From Streptomyces sp. DH37 (GTDB lineage: Bacteria; Actinomycetota; Actinomycetes; Streptomycetales; Streptomycetaceae): 55,009 bases of DNA. Location: NCBI RefSeq assembly GCF_029813835.1, contig NZ_JARVKV010000044.1:1-55009 (forward strand), written 5' to 3'. The notes under the pieces are model-generated. The model was given only the letters and a program-made list of their open reading frames with translations. It was not told where the DNA came from and did not search any database. Every line of letters begins with the position of its first letter. Position 1 is the stretch's first letter. Of this stretch, positions 1 to 7,447 are shown in pieces. The translations under genes and the position numbers were made by a program.

Positions 1-232
1 GAGGGGGCCCCGCGGCCGGGGGACGGCGCGGACCCCTCGTCCACGTCTGTGACACCGACCCGCCATGCTCGCCTCGCGGCAAGTGGTCGCTCGAAGCGAC
101 GAAGGTTGGGCCCGGGGGCTTGGATCGGGCCGGTGCCACAGCCAGGCTAACAAACGATCGGGGAAGGTGATTCCGGCCGACCGCAAAGCCCGGGAAAACT
201 CCGCGGATCCCCGGCGGGCCCCGGTCCCGGCC
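1..232. other. Intergenic stretch at the left edge
   Basis: This lies beyond the 3' end of the helD-like gene. I see no convincing coding region on either strand. In S. coelicolor, as I recall, a malic enzyme gene lies next in this direction, so its promoter could be here, but no clear -35/-10 pair stands out. A local AT-richer stretch near 145-165 (around 'ctaacaaacgatcgg') is the only compositional break. Confidence 0.4.
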
Positions 233-2638
233 TCACTCCCGCAGCAGGTCGGGGACCCCCTCCGCGTCCGGCAGGTCCTTCTCCCGCGACAGGACCGTCA
301 GCCGCTGCGTGGCCCGGGTCAGCGCCACGTACAGCACCCGCAGCCCGGCCGGGGACTCGTCGGCGATCTCCGCGGGCGAGACGACGAGCGTCGCGTCGTA
401 CTCCAGGCCCTTGGCCTCCAGGCTGCCCAGCGGCACCACCCGGTCGCCGAGTCCCTCCAGCCAGGCACGAGCCTGCTCGCGGCGGCCCATCGCCACCACG
501 ACGCCGACCGTGCCCTCCACCTCCGCCAGCAGCCGCTCGGCCTCCGCCCGCACCGCCCGGCCCACGCCGCCGCCCGGCGCCGTCGCGAAGCGCGGCACCA
601 GGCCGGTGGCGCGGACCGCGCGGGGCGGGCGCACGCCCGGCATGGCCAGGGCCAGCACCCGGGCGGACAGCTCGGCGATCTCGGCCGGGTTGCGGTAGTT
701 CACCGTCAGCTCGAAGCGGCGGCGCGGACGGGTGCCCAGCGCCTCGTCGCGGGCGGCGGCGGCCTCCTCCGGATCGGACCAGGAGCTCTGCGCCGGGTCG
801 CCGACGACCGTCCACGTGGCGTGGCGGCCGCGGCGGCCGACCATCCGCCACTGCATGGGGGTGAGGTCCTGCGCCTCGTCGACGATGACGTGCGCGTAGT
901 CGGTGCGCTCCTCGTCGGGCCGCTCGGCGCGGGCGGCGGAGCGGCCGGCGGTACGGTCCGCGTAGGTCCTCAGCTCCTCCAGGCCGGTGAGCTGGTCCAG
1001 CGGGTCCACCTCCCTCCTGCGGGGGCGGGCGGGGGCGCCGAGCAGGACCCGCAGCTCGTCCAGGAGCGCCACGTCGTGCGCGGAGAGCGGACCGGAGCCG
1101 TCGGCGTCCAGCCGGGACAGCGAGCGCGCCAGCCTGCGCACCTCGCGCGGCTGGAGGACGCGGCGTGCCCAGCGGGCCAGCCGCCTCTCGTCGCCCATGG
1201 CGGCCAGCACGCGGCGCGGGGTCAGCTCGGGCCACCAGGCGTCGAGGAAGCCGGTGAAGTCGACCTCGGTGGAGACGTCCTCGTCGAAGCCCTGGCGCGC
1301 CTCGGCGGCCAGTTCGGGATCGGTGTGCCGCCGCCCGGCGCCGGAGCGCTCCCACAGCGCGTCCAGCAGCAGCCGCCGGGCGCGCGGGCGCAGCAGGTTG
1401 ACCGGCGCGGTGCCGGCGAGGGCCTGCTCGCGGACGCGGCGCAGGTCGTCGGCGTCCAGCTCCAGGCGCGCGCCGAGGGCGACCACCCGCAGCCGTTCGG
1501 GGGCCTCCCCCAGCTCCAGCGCGCCGCGCGCCGCCCTGCGCAGCACCCTCACCATGCGGGAGGAGCCCTTGACGCGGGCGACGGCCTGCTCGTCGTAGGC
1601 GTCGGCCTCCGCACCCTCCACCAGCGAGCCCAGCGCGCGGATCGCGACCTGGCCCTCCTCGCCCAGGGACGGCAGCACGCCCTCGGTGTACGACACCAGC
1701 AGCGGGGTGGGGCTCACGATGAGGATGCCGCCCGCGTAGCGCCGCCGGTCCTGGTAGAGGAGGTACGCGGCGCGGTGCAGCGCGACGGCCGTCTTGCCCG
1801 TGCCGGGCCCGCCCTCGACCTCGGTGACGGAGGCGGCGGGGGCCCGGATCACCTCGTCCTGCTCGGCCTGGATGGAGGCGACGATGTCGCGCATGGAGTG
1901 GCTCCGGGCCCGGCCCAGCGCCGCCATCAGGGCGCCGTCGCCGACCACCGCGAGCTCCCGCCCGTCCAGGTGGGCGGTCAGCTCCGGGCGCAGCAGGTCG
2001 TCCTCCACGCCCAGCACCTTCCGGCCCCGGCTGCGGATCACCCGGCGCCGCACCACCCGGCCCGGCGCCACGGGGGTGGCCCGGTAGAAGGGCGCGGCGG
2101 CCGGGGCGCGCCAGTCGATGACCAGCGGGGTGTAGTCGGCGTCGAGCACGCCGAGCCGCCCGATGTGCAGGGTCTCGGCGATGTCCGCGACGGCGCCGCC
2201 GGCGCCGTCGGGGCGCACCGCGTCGTCGGCGGGCTCGACGGAGGTGTACGCGCCGTCCGGCCCGCGCTCGCCGTCCTTGCCCAGCAGCAGGTCGACGCGG
2301 CCGAAGAGGAAGTCCTCGAACTCGCTGTTGAGCCGGTTGAGGTGCACGCCGGCGCGGAAGACCTGCGCGTCCCGCTCGGCGAGCGCCCCCGGCGTGCCGA
2401 CCTGGGCGCGCTTGGCGGCGTCCGCCATGAGGAACTCCGCCTCGTGGATCTTCTCCTCGAGGCGCCGGTAGACCGTGTCGAGGTGCTCCTGCTCCCCGCG
2501 GATCTCCCGCTCCCGTATGCCGTCGTGAACCTCCCGGCGGCCGTCGCTCCGGCCGTCGCTCCGGCCGGCGGGCCGGTCGTCGCCGCGGCTGTCGTCGGCG
2601 GTCCGCTCCGCCGGCGGCACTGTGTCCTGCGCTCCCAA
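233..2638 (-). CDS. helD: HelD-like UvrD/Rep-family ATPase (RNA polymerase recycling factor)
   Basis: Superfamily 1 helicase-like protein of about 801 residues. HelD proteins bind stalled or idle RNA polymerase and use ATP to release it from nucleic acid. The N-terminal part, about residues 40-120, is charged and coiled-coil-like, as in the HelD arm that enters the polymerase secondary channel. Walker A is GPGTGKT near residues 277-283, Walker B is VIVDEAQD, and the C-terminal helicase motifs include VNYRNP and VALTRATQRL. The TTG start is chosen because AAGGGGG lies 7 bases upstream and the coding pattern decays beyond it; a GTG 18 bases downstream is the alternative. The rifamycin-associated element typical of HelR genes was not seen upstream, so this is probably the housekeeping paralogue rather than HelR. 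A longer frame continues upstream through a sigma-factor remnant, but that is not part of this gene. Confidence 0.85.
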   Translation of the reverse strand: MGAQDTVPPAERTADDSRGDDRPAGRSDGRSDGRREVHDGIREREIRGEQEHLDTVYRRLEEKIHEAEFLMADAAKRAQVGTPGALAERDAQVFRAGVHLNRLNSEFEDFLFGRVDLLLGKDGERGPDGAYTSVEPADDAVRPDGAGGAVADIAETLHIGRLGVLDADYTPLVIDWRAPAAAPFYRATPVAPGRVVRRRVIRSRGRKVLGVEDDLLRPELTAHLDGRELAVVGDGALMAALGRARSHSMRDIVASIQAEQDEVIRAPAASVTEVEGGPGTGKTAVALHRAAYLLYQDRRRYAGGILIVSPTPLLVSYTEGVLPSLGEEGQVAIRALGSLVEGAEADAYDEQAVARVKGSSRMVRVLRRAARGALELGEAPERLRVVALGARLELDADDLRRVREQALAGTAPVNLLRPRARRLLLDALWERSGAGRRHTDPELAAEARQGFDEDVSTEVDFTGFLDAWWPELTPRRVLAAMGDERRLARWARRVLQPREVRRLARSLSRLDADGSGPLSAHDVALLDELRVLLGAPARPRRREVDPLDQLTGLEELRTYADRTAGRSAARAERPDEERTDYAHVIVDEAQDLTPMQWRMVGRRGRHATWTVVGDPAQSSWSDPEEAAAARDEALGTRPRRRFELTVNYRNPAEIAELSARVLALAMPGVRPPRAVRATGLVPRFATAPGGGVGRAVRAEAERLLAEVEGTVGVVVAMGRREQARAWLEGLGDRVVPLGSLEAKGLEYDATLVVSPAEIADESPAGLRVLYVALTRATQRLTVLSREKDLPDAEGVPDLLRE

Positions 2639-2717
2639 CGCACGGCCCCCTTCTGGTGTACTCAGGGCAGCCGTCCACCGTACGCGACGGGGACGGTGGA
2701 GCGCACGCGCGGAACGG

Positions 2718-2761
2718 GCACGGAAGCGGCACGGAAGCGGCACGAACCCGGCACGGAAGCG
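2718..2761. repeat. 11-bp tandem repeat, four copies
   Basis: Four consecutive copies of gcacggaagcg; the third is diverged (gcacgaacccg). It sits between the helD-like start and the sigma-factor remnant and has no evident coding role. Confidence 0.75.
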
Positions 2762-2787
2762 CCACGCCTCCCGGGAGCGGGCGGCGC

Positions 2788-3082
2788 TCACGCCGCCGGG
2801 AGCGTCACCGGGTGCCGTCCGTCCGGGGTGCGGACCTCGAACCGCTCGGTGTCGGAGCGGTCGGTCCCGGTGCCGCCGACCGTGTGGAGCGGGGTGTCCC
2901 CGCGGCCCCCGGCCGGGGCCCGGCCGGTGCGCGTCGCGCCAGGCGCGCAGCCGGGTCTCCCGCACGACGTCCCCGGCGCGGTGCCGGTCCCCGGCGACGA
3001 GCCGGAGTACGCACGCGAGCAGCGGGCCGGCGTGCTCGCGGTACAGCACCCGCATCAGTTCCTCGTCCGGTCCCTCCCGCAC
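2788..3082 (-). pseudogene. Truncated ECF sigma factor remnant
   Basis: Reading from a GTG at 3082, the minus strand encodes about 45 residues that look like the start of ECF sigma region 2: DEELMRVLYREHAGPLL, then a diverged RLVAGDRHRAGDVV and ETRLRAWRD. After this the frame degenerates into Pro/Arg/Gly-rich sequence with no region 4. A different frame then ends at 2788 in a sensible C-terminus (RFEVRTPDGRHPVTLPAA, stop). Core residues have also changed: the usual AEDVVQET is AGDVVRET. This looks like an internal deletion that joined the 5' end of a sigma gene to the 3' end of a neighbouring gene, perhaps its anti-sigma factor. S. coelicolor has sigU near this position, as I recall. The loss is inferred from one sequence only. 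Confidence 0.45.
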
Positions 3083-3219
3083 ACGTGGGTGTGGTCGCGG
3101 TCGGTCGTCACGGCGGCGTCCTCGCGCACACCGTCCTCCCCGTCGACGTGTCCCCGGGTCCTCTGCGGAATCGGCGAAACCGCTCCCGTCGGGGGACACG
3201 GACGGTGCAGGCCGGGCGT

Positions 3220-4449
3220 TCAGCCCCCGGCGGGGTGCTCGGTGGGGTGCTCGGTGGGGTGCTCCGCGGGGTGTTCCCTGGTGTGCTCCGCCCCCTCCGC
3301 CTCCCCCGCGGTCCCGCCCCCGGTCCCGTCCGCCGAGCCGCCCGAGGGGTCGAAGGCCAGCCGGTAGCCGCGCTTGACCACCGTCTGGATCATCCGGGGC
3401 CCGCCGAGGGCCGAGCGCAGCCGCGCCATCGCCGTCTCCACGGCGTGCTCGTCGCGCCCCGCGCCGGGCAGGGCGCGCAGCAGGTCGGCGCGGGAGACCA
3501 CCCAGCCGGGCCGCCGGGCCAGGGCCCGCAGCAGGGCCATCCCGGCGGGCGGTACGGGCCGCAGCTCGCCGTCCACGACCGCCGCGTGGCCCCGGATCTC
3601 CAGCCGCCGCCCGGCGACGGGCAGGGCGGTCGCGCGGGCGGGCAGTTCGCGGCAGAGCAACTGGACCAGCGGTCCGAGCCGGAAGCGCTCGGGCCGCACC
3701 ACCGGTACGTCGTGCGCGGTCAGCGGCAGCGCGGTGACCGGGCCCACGCAGGCGGCCAGCACCTCGTGCCGCAGCGCCTCCAGCAGCCCGTCCCGCAGGC
3801 CGCGCCGCTCCGCGCGCTCCAGCAGGGAGGCCGCCGCGGGGGCGGAGGTGAAGGTGACCGCGTCCACGGCGCGGGCCAGCACGGCGTCGATCAGCCGGTC
3901 CACGGGGGCGATGTCCTCCGGGGGCAGCCAGCGGTAGACGGGGACGCCCACGACCTCCGCCCCCGCCTCGCGCAGCGCCTCGACGAAGCCGGGCAGCGGC
4001 TCGCCGTGGAGCTGGACGGCGATCCGGCGGCCGTCGACCCCCTCGGCCAGCAGCCGGTCCAGGACCTCGGCCAGCGACTCCGACGGCGGCGACCAGGCCT
4101 CGGTCAGCCCCGCGGCCCGTACCGCGCCGCGCACCTTGGGGCCGCGGGCGAGCAGTTCCACCCCGCCCAGCGCGGTCCGCAGCCGCTCGCCCAGGCCCCA
4201 GCCGTCGGCGGCCTCCACCCAGCCGCGGAAGCCGATGGCGGTGGTGGCCACCACCGTGTCGGGGGCGTGGTCGAGCAGCGCCTCGGTCGCGCCGAGCAGT
4301 TCGCCGTCGTCGGCCAGCGGCACGATGCGCAGGGCCGGCGCGTGCAGCACCGCCGCGCCGCGCCGCTCCAGCAGCGCGCCCAGTTCGTCGGCGCGCCGGG
4401 CGGCGGTGACGCCGACGGTGAAGCCTTCCAGTGGTCCGACCTGGTGCAT
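3220..4449 (-). CDS. nnaR: NnaR-like uroporphyrinogen-III synthase-fold / winged-helix regulator
   Basis: A 409-residue two-domain protein. Residues about 8-250 match the HemD (uroporphyrinogen-III synthase) fold: FTVGVTAARRADELGALLERRG at the start, then VDAVTFTSAPAAASLLERA. Residues about 275-365 are an OmpR/PhoB-type winged helix (RPGWVVSRADLL, HAVETAMARLRSALG, IQTVVKRGYRLAF). Known homologues of this architecture, NnaR in S. coelicolor, assist GlnR in activating nitrate/nitrite assimilation and are not thought to be the main haem enzyme. The adjacent narK and the GlnR-type box directly upstream agree with that role. The last 60 residues are low complexity and end in EHPTEHPTEHP repeats encoded by a 12-bp tandem repeat. 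ATG at 4449 is the natural start. Confidence 0.85.
   Translation of the reverse strand: MHQVGPLEGFTVGVTAARRADELGALLERRGAAVLHAPALRIVPLADDGELLGATEALLDHAPDTVVATTAIGFRGWVEAADGWGLGERLRTALGGVELLARGPKVRGAVRAAGLTEAWSPPSESLAEVLDRLLAEGVDGRRIAVQLHGEPLPGFVEALREAGAEVVGVPVYRWLPPEDIAPVDRLIDAVLARAVDAVTFTSAPAAASLLERAERRGLRDGLLEALRHEVLAACVGPVTALPLTAHDVPVVRPERFRLGPLVQLLCRELPARATALPVAGRRLEIRGHAAVVDGELRPVPPAGMALLRALARRPGWVVSRADLLRALPGAGRDEHAVETAMARLRSALGGPRMIQTVVKRGYRLAFDPSGGSADGTGGGTAGEAEGAEHTREHPAEHPTEHPTEHPAGG
3228..3287. repeat. 12-bp tandem repeat in the 3' end of nnaR
   Basis: Five 12-base units (cggtggggtgct and variants) encode the EHP-x repeats at the C-terminus of NnaR. In-frame copy-number change would alter tail length without disrupting the protein. 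Confidence 0.75.
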
Positions 4450-4534
4450 GTGGTCCTCGTCCGCAGTCGTCCGTACGGGTTCGCCCGGGCCGGGCCGTAC
4501 AGCCGTGTCCGTACGGCCGTGGGCGGACCGAGCC

Positions 4535-4584
4535 TGTCAAGGATGCGTGACGGGCTCGGTTCGCCGTGGTTTCCCCGGTGTTAC
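4535..4584 (-). promoter_or_regulatory. GlnR-type box(es) upstream of nnaR
   Basis: On the minus strand, GTAAC (4584-4580), six bases, then GAAAC (4573-4569) matches exactly the GlnR half-site pair gTnAc-N6-GaAAc. With the same six-base phasing it continues with the weaker pentamers GAACC, GTCAC and TTGAC, ending in a TTGACA hexamer (4540-4535) that could also serve as a -35. It lies 86-135 bases upstream of the nnaR ATG and just after the narK stop. GlnR control of nnaR is established in S. coelicolor; direct binding here is inferred. Confidence 0.7.
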
Positions 4585-4618
4585 GGGCATTGTGTCCGGG
4601 CCTCCCCGCCCCGGCCGC

Positions 4619-6019
4619 TCACACCTCCGCGTAGGCGGGGCGCTCCCGCGTTTCGCCCGCCGCCGTGCGGTCCCCGCCGGGCGCGGTGGCGGCGGCGGGC
4701 GCGGAGGCGGTGCGCCGCAGGTATACGGCCCAGGTCACCGCCGCGCAGGCCACGTAGTAGCCGAGGAAGACGACGAAGGCCCCGGTGCCGGTGCCGGAGG
4801 TCAGGAAGGACTGGCGCAGGGCCATGTTGATGCCCAGGCCGCCGAACCCGCCGACCGCCCCGATCAGGGCCATGGAGGCGCCCGACAGCCGGCGGGCGCG
4901 GACGGCGGCCGCCTCCCCGGTCAGGCCCATGGCGTGGGCCTTGGCCTGGAAGATGCCCGGGATCATCTTGAACGTCGAGCCGTTGCCCAGCCCGGTGAGC
5001 ACGAACAGGACGATGAAGGAGGCGATGAACAGCGGCAGCGACTCCCGCGTCGACGCGGCGACGATGAAGGCGACCGCGACCGTCATGGCCGCGAAGTTCC
5101 ACAGCGTGACGCGGGCGCCGCCGAGCCGGTCGGCGAGCCGCCCGCCGACGGGGCGGATCAGCGAGCCCAGCAGCGGTCCGATGAAGGTGAGGGAGGCGGC
5201 CTGGAGGGGGGTGCGGCCGAACTGGTTCTGGAGCACCAGGCCGAAGGCGAAGCCGTAGCCGATGAACGAGCCGAAGGTGCCGATGTAGAGGAACGCCATG
5301 ATCCAGGTGTGGCGGTCGCGCGCGGCCTCCTTCGCCGCGCCGGTGTCGTTGCGGACGGGGCCGAGGTTGTCCATGTACCGCGCGCTGAGGACGGTGGCGG
5401 CGACGATCAGCGGCAGGTAGGCGGCGAGCAGCAGCCTGGGCTGCGCGGATCCGGCGACGGCGATGATCAGCAGGCCGGCGAGCTGGACGACGGCGACGCC
5501 GATGTTGCCGCCGCCCGCGTTCATCCCCAGGGCCCAGCCCTTCAGCCGCAGCGGGTAGAAGCTGTTGATGTTGGTCATGGAGGAGGCGAAGTTGGCGCCG
5601 CCGACGCCGGTGAGGACCGCCACCAGCATGAAGGTGGTGTACGACGTGCCCGGTTCCATGACCACGAGGAGGGCGGCGGTGGGCACCAGCAGCATCGCCG
5701 CGCTGATCACCGTCCAGTTGCGGCCGCCGAAGCGGGCGACCGCGAAGCCGTAGGGCACCCGCAGCGCGGCGCCGACCAGGGAGGCGACGGCGACCAGGAA
5801 GAACTTCCCGGCCGGGTCGATGCCGTACTCGGGGCCCATGAACAGGGCGAGCACCGAGAACATGCTCCACACGGAGAACCCGATGTGCTCGGAGACCACC
5901 GACAGGGCGAGGTTGCGCCGGGCGACGCGGCGGCCCTCCCGCTCCCAGAAGCCCTCGTCCTCCGGGTCCCAGTGCTCGATCCAGCGGCCCCTGCCGCGTG
6001 CGGTCGTCGGAGCGGTCAT
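4619..6019 (-). CDS. narK: NarK-family nitrate/nitrite MFS transporter
   Basis: A 466-residue inner-membrane transporter of the NNP family, exchanging or importing nitrate and nitrite. It has about 12 hydrophobic segments and the family's glycine-rich nitrate signature (GVGGANFASSMTNINSFYP, followed by a Gly-rich ALGMNAGGGNIGV). The second half carries the matching motif around GLGNGSTFKMIP. The N-terminus WIEHWDPEDEGFWEREG is typical of actinobacterial NarK2 proteins. The ATG at 6019 has GGAGG upstream; the open frame extends further but without coding character. It is followed by nnaR on the same strand after 169 bases that hold a GlnR box, so nnaR may be transcribed separately. Confidence 0.88.
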   Translation of the reverse strand: MTAPTTARGRGRWIEHWDPEDEGFWEREGRRVARRNLALSVVSEHIGFSVWSMFSVLALFMGPEYGIDPAGKFFLVAVASLVGAALRVPYGFAVARFGGRNWTVISAAMLLVPTAALLVVMEPGTSYTTFMLVAVLTGVGGANFASSMTNINSFYPLRLKGWALGMNAGGGNIGVAVVQLAGLLIIAVAGSAQPRLLLAAYLPLIVAATVLSARYMDNLGPVRNDTGAAKEAARDRHTWIMAFLYIGTFGSFIGYGFAFGLVLQNQFGRTPLQAASLTFIGPLLGSLIRPVGGRLADRLGGARVTLWNFAAMTVAVAFIVAASTRESLPLFIASFIVLFVLTGLGNGSTFKMIPGIFQAKAHAMGLTGEAAAVRARRLSGASMALIGAVGGFGGLGINMALRQSFLTSGTGTGAFVVFLGYYVACAAVTWAVYLRRTASAPAAATAPGGDRTAAGETRERPAYAEV

Positions 6020-6386
6020 GGCGCCTCCACGGTGTCGGATGTCGGTTCCCGACGCTATGGACGGCGCGTTTCGCCCCGGTGCCCCCAGGTGACCTCCGCG
6101 CAACCTTGCTCTCACGCGGGGGCCAGGGCGCGTGTGAGCCCTCGGCGACCGCTCCGCGTGCCCCCGGAACTGTCCTGAACTCATCGCCCGCCGCCCGCTG
6201 ACCGCCCGCGCCCCCCGCATTCGGCCGTTCGATCGGGGCGTGCCGGGCGAAACCGCCGGATGCGTGTCGCCGGGCCGGGACCGGCCCGGCCGAGCGCATC
6301 GTCCCCCGCATCGAAGGGCGTCGTCCGATGTCTCCCGTATGCGCCGTTTCGAGAGGGAAGGTAACGGTGCTTTTCGGCCAGGGACT
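6020..6386. other. Upstream region of narK, no gene
   Basis: A 367-base gap between the narK start and the end of the LysR gene. On the minus strand a TAGCGT hexamer at about 6056-6051 could be the narK -10. Just upstream, GTCAC (6093-6089) and GAAAC (6072-6068) resemble GlnR half-sites, but their spacing is one base off the consensus phase, so I treat this as a weak candidate. No coding region is convincing. Confidence 0.35.
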
Positions 6387-7364
6387 TCAGCGCGCCGACG
6401 GCGGGGCCGCGCCCAGGACCCGGGCGTCCGGCTCCGGCAGCCAGGAGCCGTAGGGCCGCTCCCGCCAGCGGCCCGCGTCCGCCAGCCGCCGCACGGACGC
6501 CTGGAGCGCGTCCAGTCCCGGATGGCGCAGGCCGCGCCGCCACACCATGGAGACCGGCGAGAGCGGCACCGGGTCGACGAGCGGGCGCAGGGCCATGCCC
6601 GGCACCGCGGTGAAGACCTCACTGGCCAGCACCGACCAGCCCCGCCTGCGGACGACCCGGGCGAACTCCGCCTCTCCCTCGATCCTCGGGAACGGCGCGG
6701 CGAGCCCGATGCCGCGGCCCTCGAAGAGGTGACGGGCGTAGTCGGTCCACTCGGCGGTCTCCGGGTTGCCCGCCCCCGCGTACAGCGTCTCCCCCGCCAG
6801 CGCGTCCAGCGGCACCCGGGGCAGCCGGGCCAGCCGGTGGTCCTGCGGGAGCAGCACGGCGAGCCGCTCGTAGCGGATCAGCCGGTGGTCGAGCACGGCC
6901 AGCACGGCCGGCTCCAGACCGGCGACCCGGCCGAAGGAGACGTCGAGCCGCCCGCCGGCGATCTCCGCGGCGGCGCCGGTCAGCCCGCTGTGGTAGCGGG
7001 CGACGAACTCCAGCTCGGGCGCCAGCCGCCGGGCCTCGTCCAGCACCTGCTGACCGGTGGCGACCGGGGCGCCGACGTCGACGAGCAGGGGGCGCTCGTC
7101 GCGTACGGCGGCGGCGTTCAGCTCGTCGTGCGCCGCGAGCACCCGCCGGGCGTACGGCAGCAGCCGCTCCCCCTCGGGCGTCAGGGCCACGCGCCGGGTG
7201 GTGCGGACGAACAGCACGGTGCCGAGCTGGTCCTCCAGCCGCCGTATGTCGCGGCTCAGCGACTGCTGGGCGACGAACATCCGGGCGGCGGCACGGGTGA
7301 AGTTCAGTTCGCCGGCGACGGCGGCGAAGGCGCGCAGCAGCCGGGGGTCGGTGTCTCGGGGCAC
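6387..7364 (-). CDS. LysR-family transcriptional regulator
   Basis: A 325-residue LTTR. The N-terminal helix-turn-helix spans about residues 8-65 (RLLRAFAAVAGELNFTRAAARMFVAQQSLSRDIRRLEDQLG), followed by the linker helix and a two-lobed effector-binding domain. The GTG at 7364 is used because it starts directly before the canonical DNA-binding domain. It is divergent from the MFS transporter gene with only 83 bases between the starts. That arrangement usually means the regulator controls both genes from the shared intergenic region. The ligand cannot be told from sequence. Confidence 0.82.
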   Translation of the reverse strand: MPRDTDPRLLRAFAAVAGELNFTRAAARMFVAQQSLSRDIRRLEDQLGTVLFVRTTRRVALTPEGERLLPYARRVLAAHDELNAAAVRDERPLLVDVGAPVATGQQVLDEARRLAPELEFVARYHSGLTGAAAEIAGGRLDVSFGRVAGLEPAVLAVLDHRLIRYERLAVLLPQDHRLARLPRVPLDALAGETLYAGAGNPETAEWTDYARHLFEGRGIGLAAPFPRIEGEAEFARVVRRRGWSVLASEVFTAVPGMALRPLVDPVPLSPVSMVWRRGLRHPGLDALQASVRRLADAGRWRERPYGSWLPEPDARVLGAAPPSAR

Positions 7365-7447
7365 GCCCCATGGTGACAACGAATGTGCGTGAATGACCAG
7401 CGACCAGGTGTTGGACGCCCCACACACGCCTGCCTCACGGTGTGTAC

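Larger units (their letters stand above)
2639..3219. other. Gene-poor interval holding a decayed sigma-factor locus
   Basis: This 581-base gap between the helD-like gene and nnaR contains no intact gene. It holds an 11-base tandem repeat (2718-2761) and a degraded ECF sigma region (2788-3082), both listed separately. The first 30 or so bases upstream of the helD start should contain its promoter, but I cannot name hexamers with confidence. Confidence 0.6.

Noticed and set aside
2639..2760. Rifamycin-associated element that would mark HelR
   Set aside because: No copy of the element's inverted GGGGCTTGC/GCAAG-type repeat was found upstream of the helD-like gene.
6068..6093. A GlnR box upstream of narK
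   Set aside because: GTCAC and GAAAC are present but out of the required six-base phase by one; kept only as a weak note in the interval entry.
65..6178. Several very long open frames (up to 1435 codons) overlapping the helD, nnaR and narK genes in other frames
   Set aside because: Arg/Pro/Gly/Ala-rich products without domains are typical shadow frames in high-GC DNA. The 233-4540 frame contains the true helD only up to about 2638.
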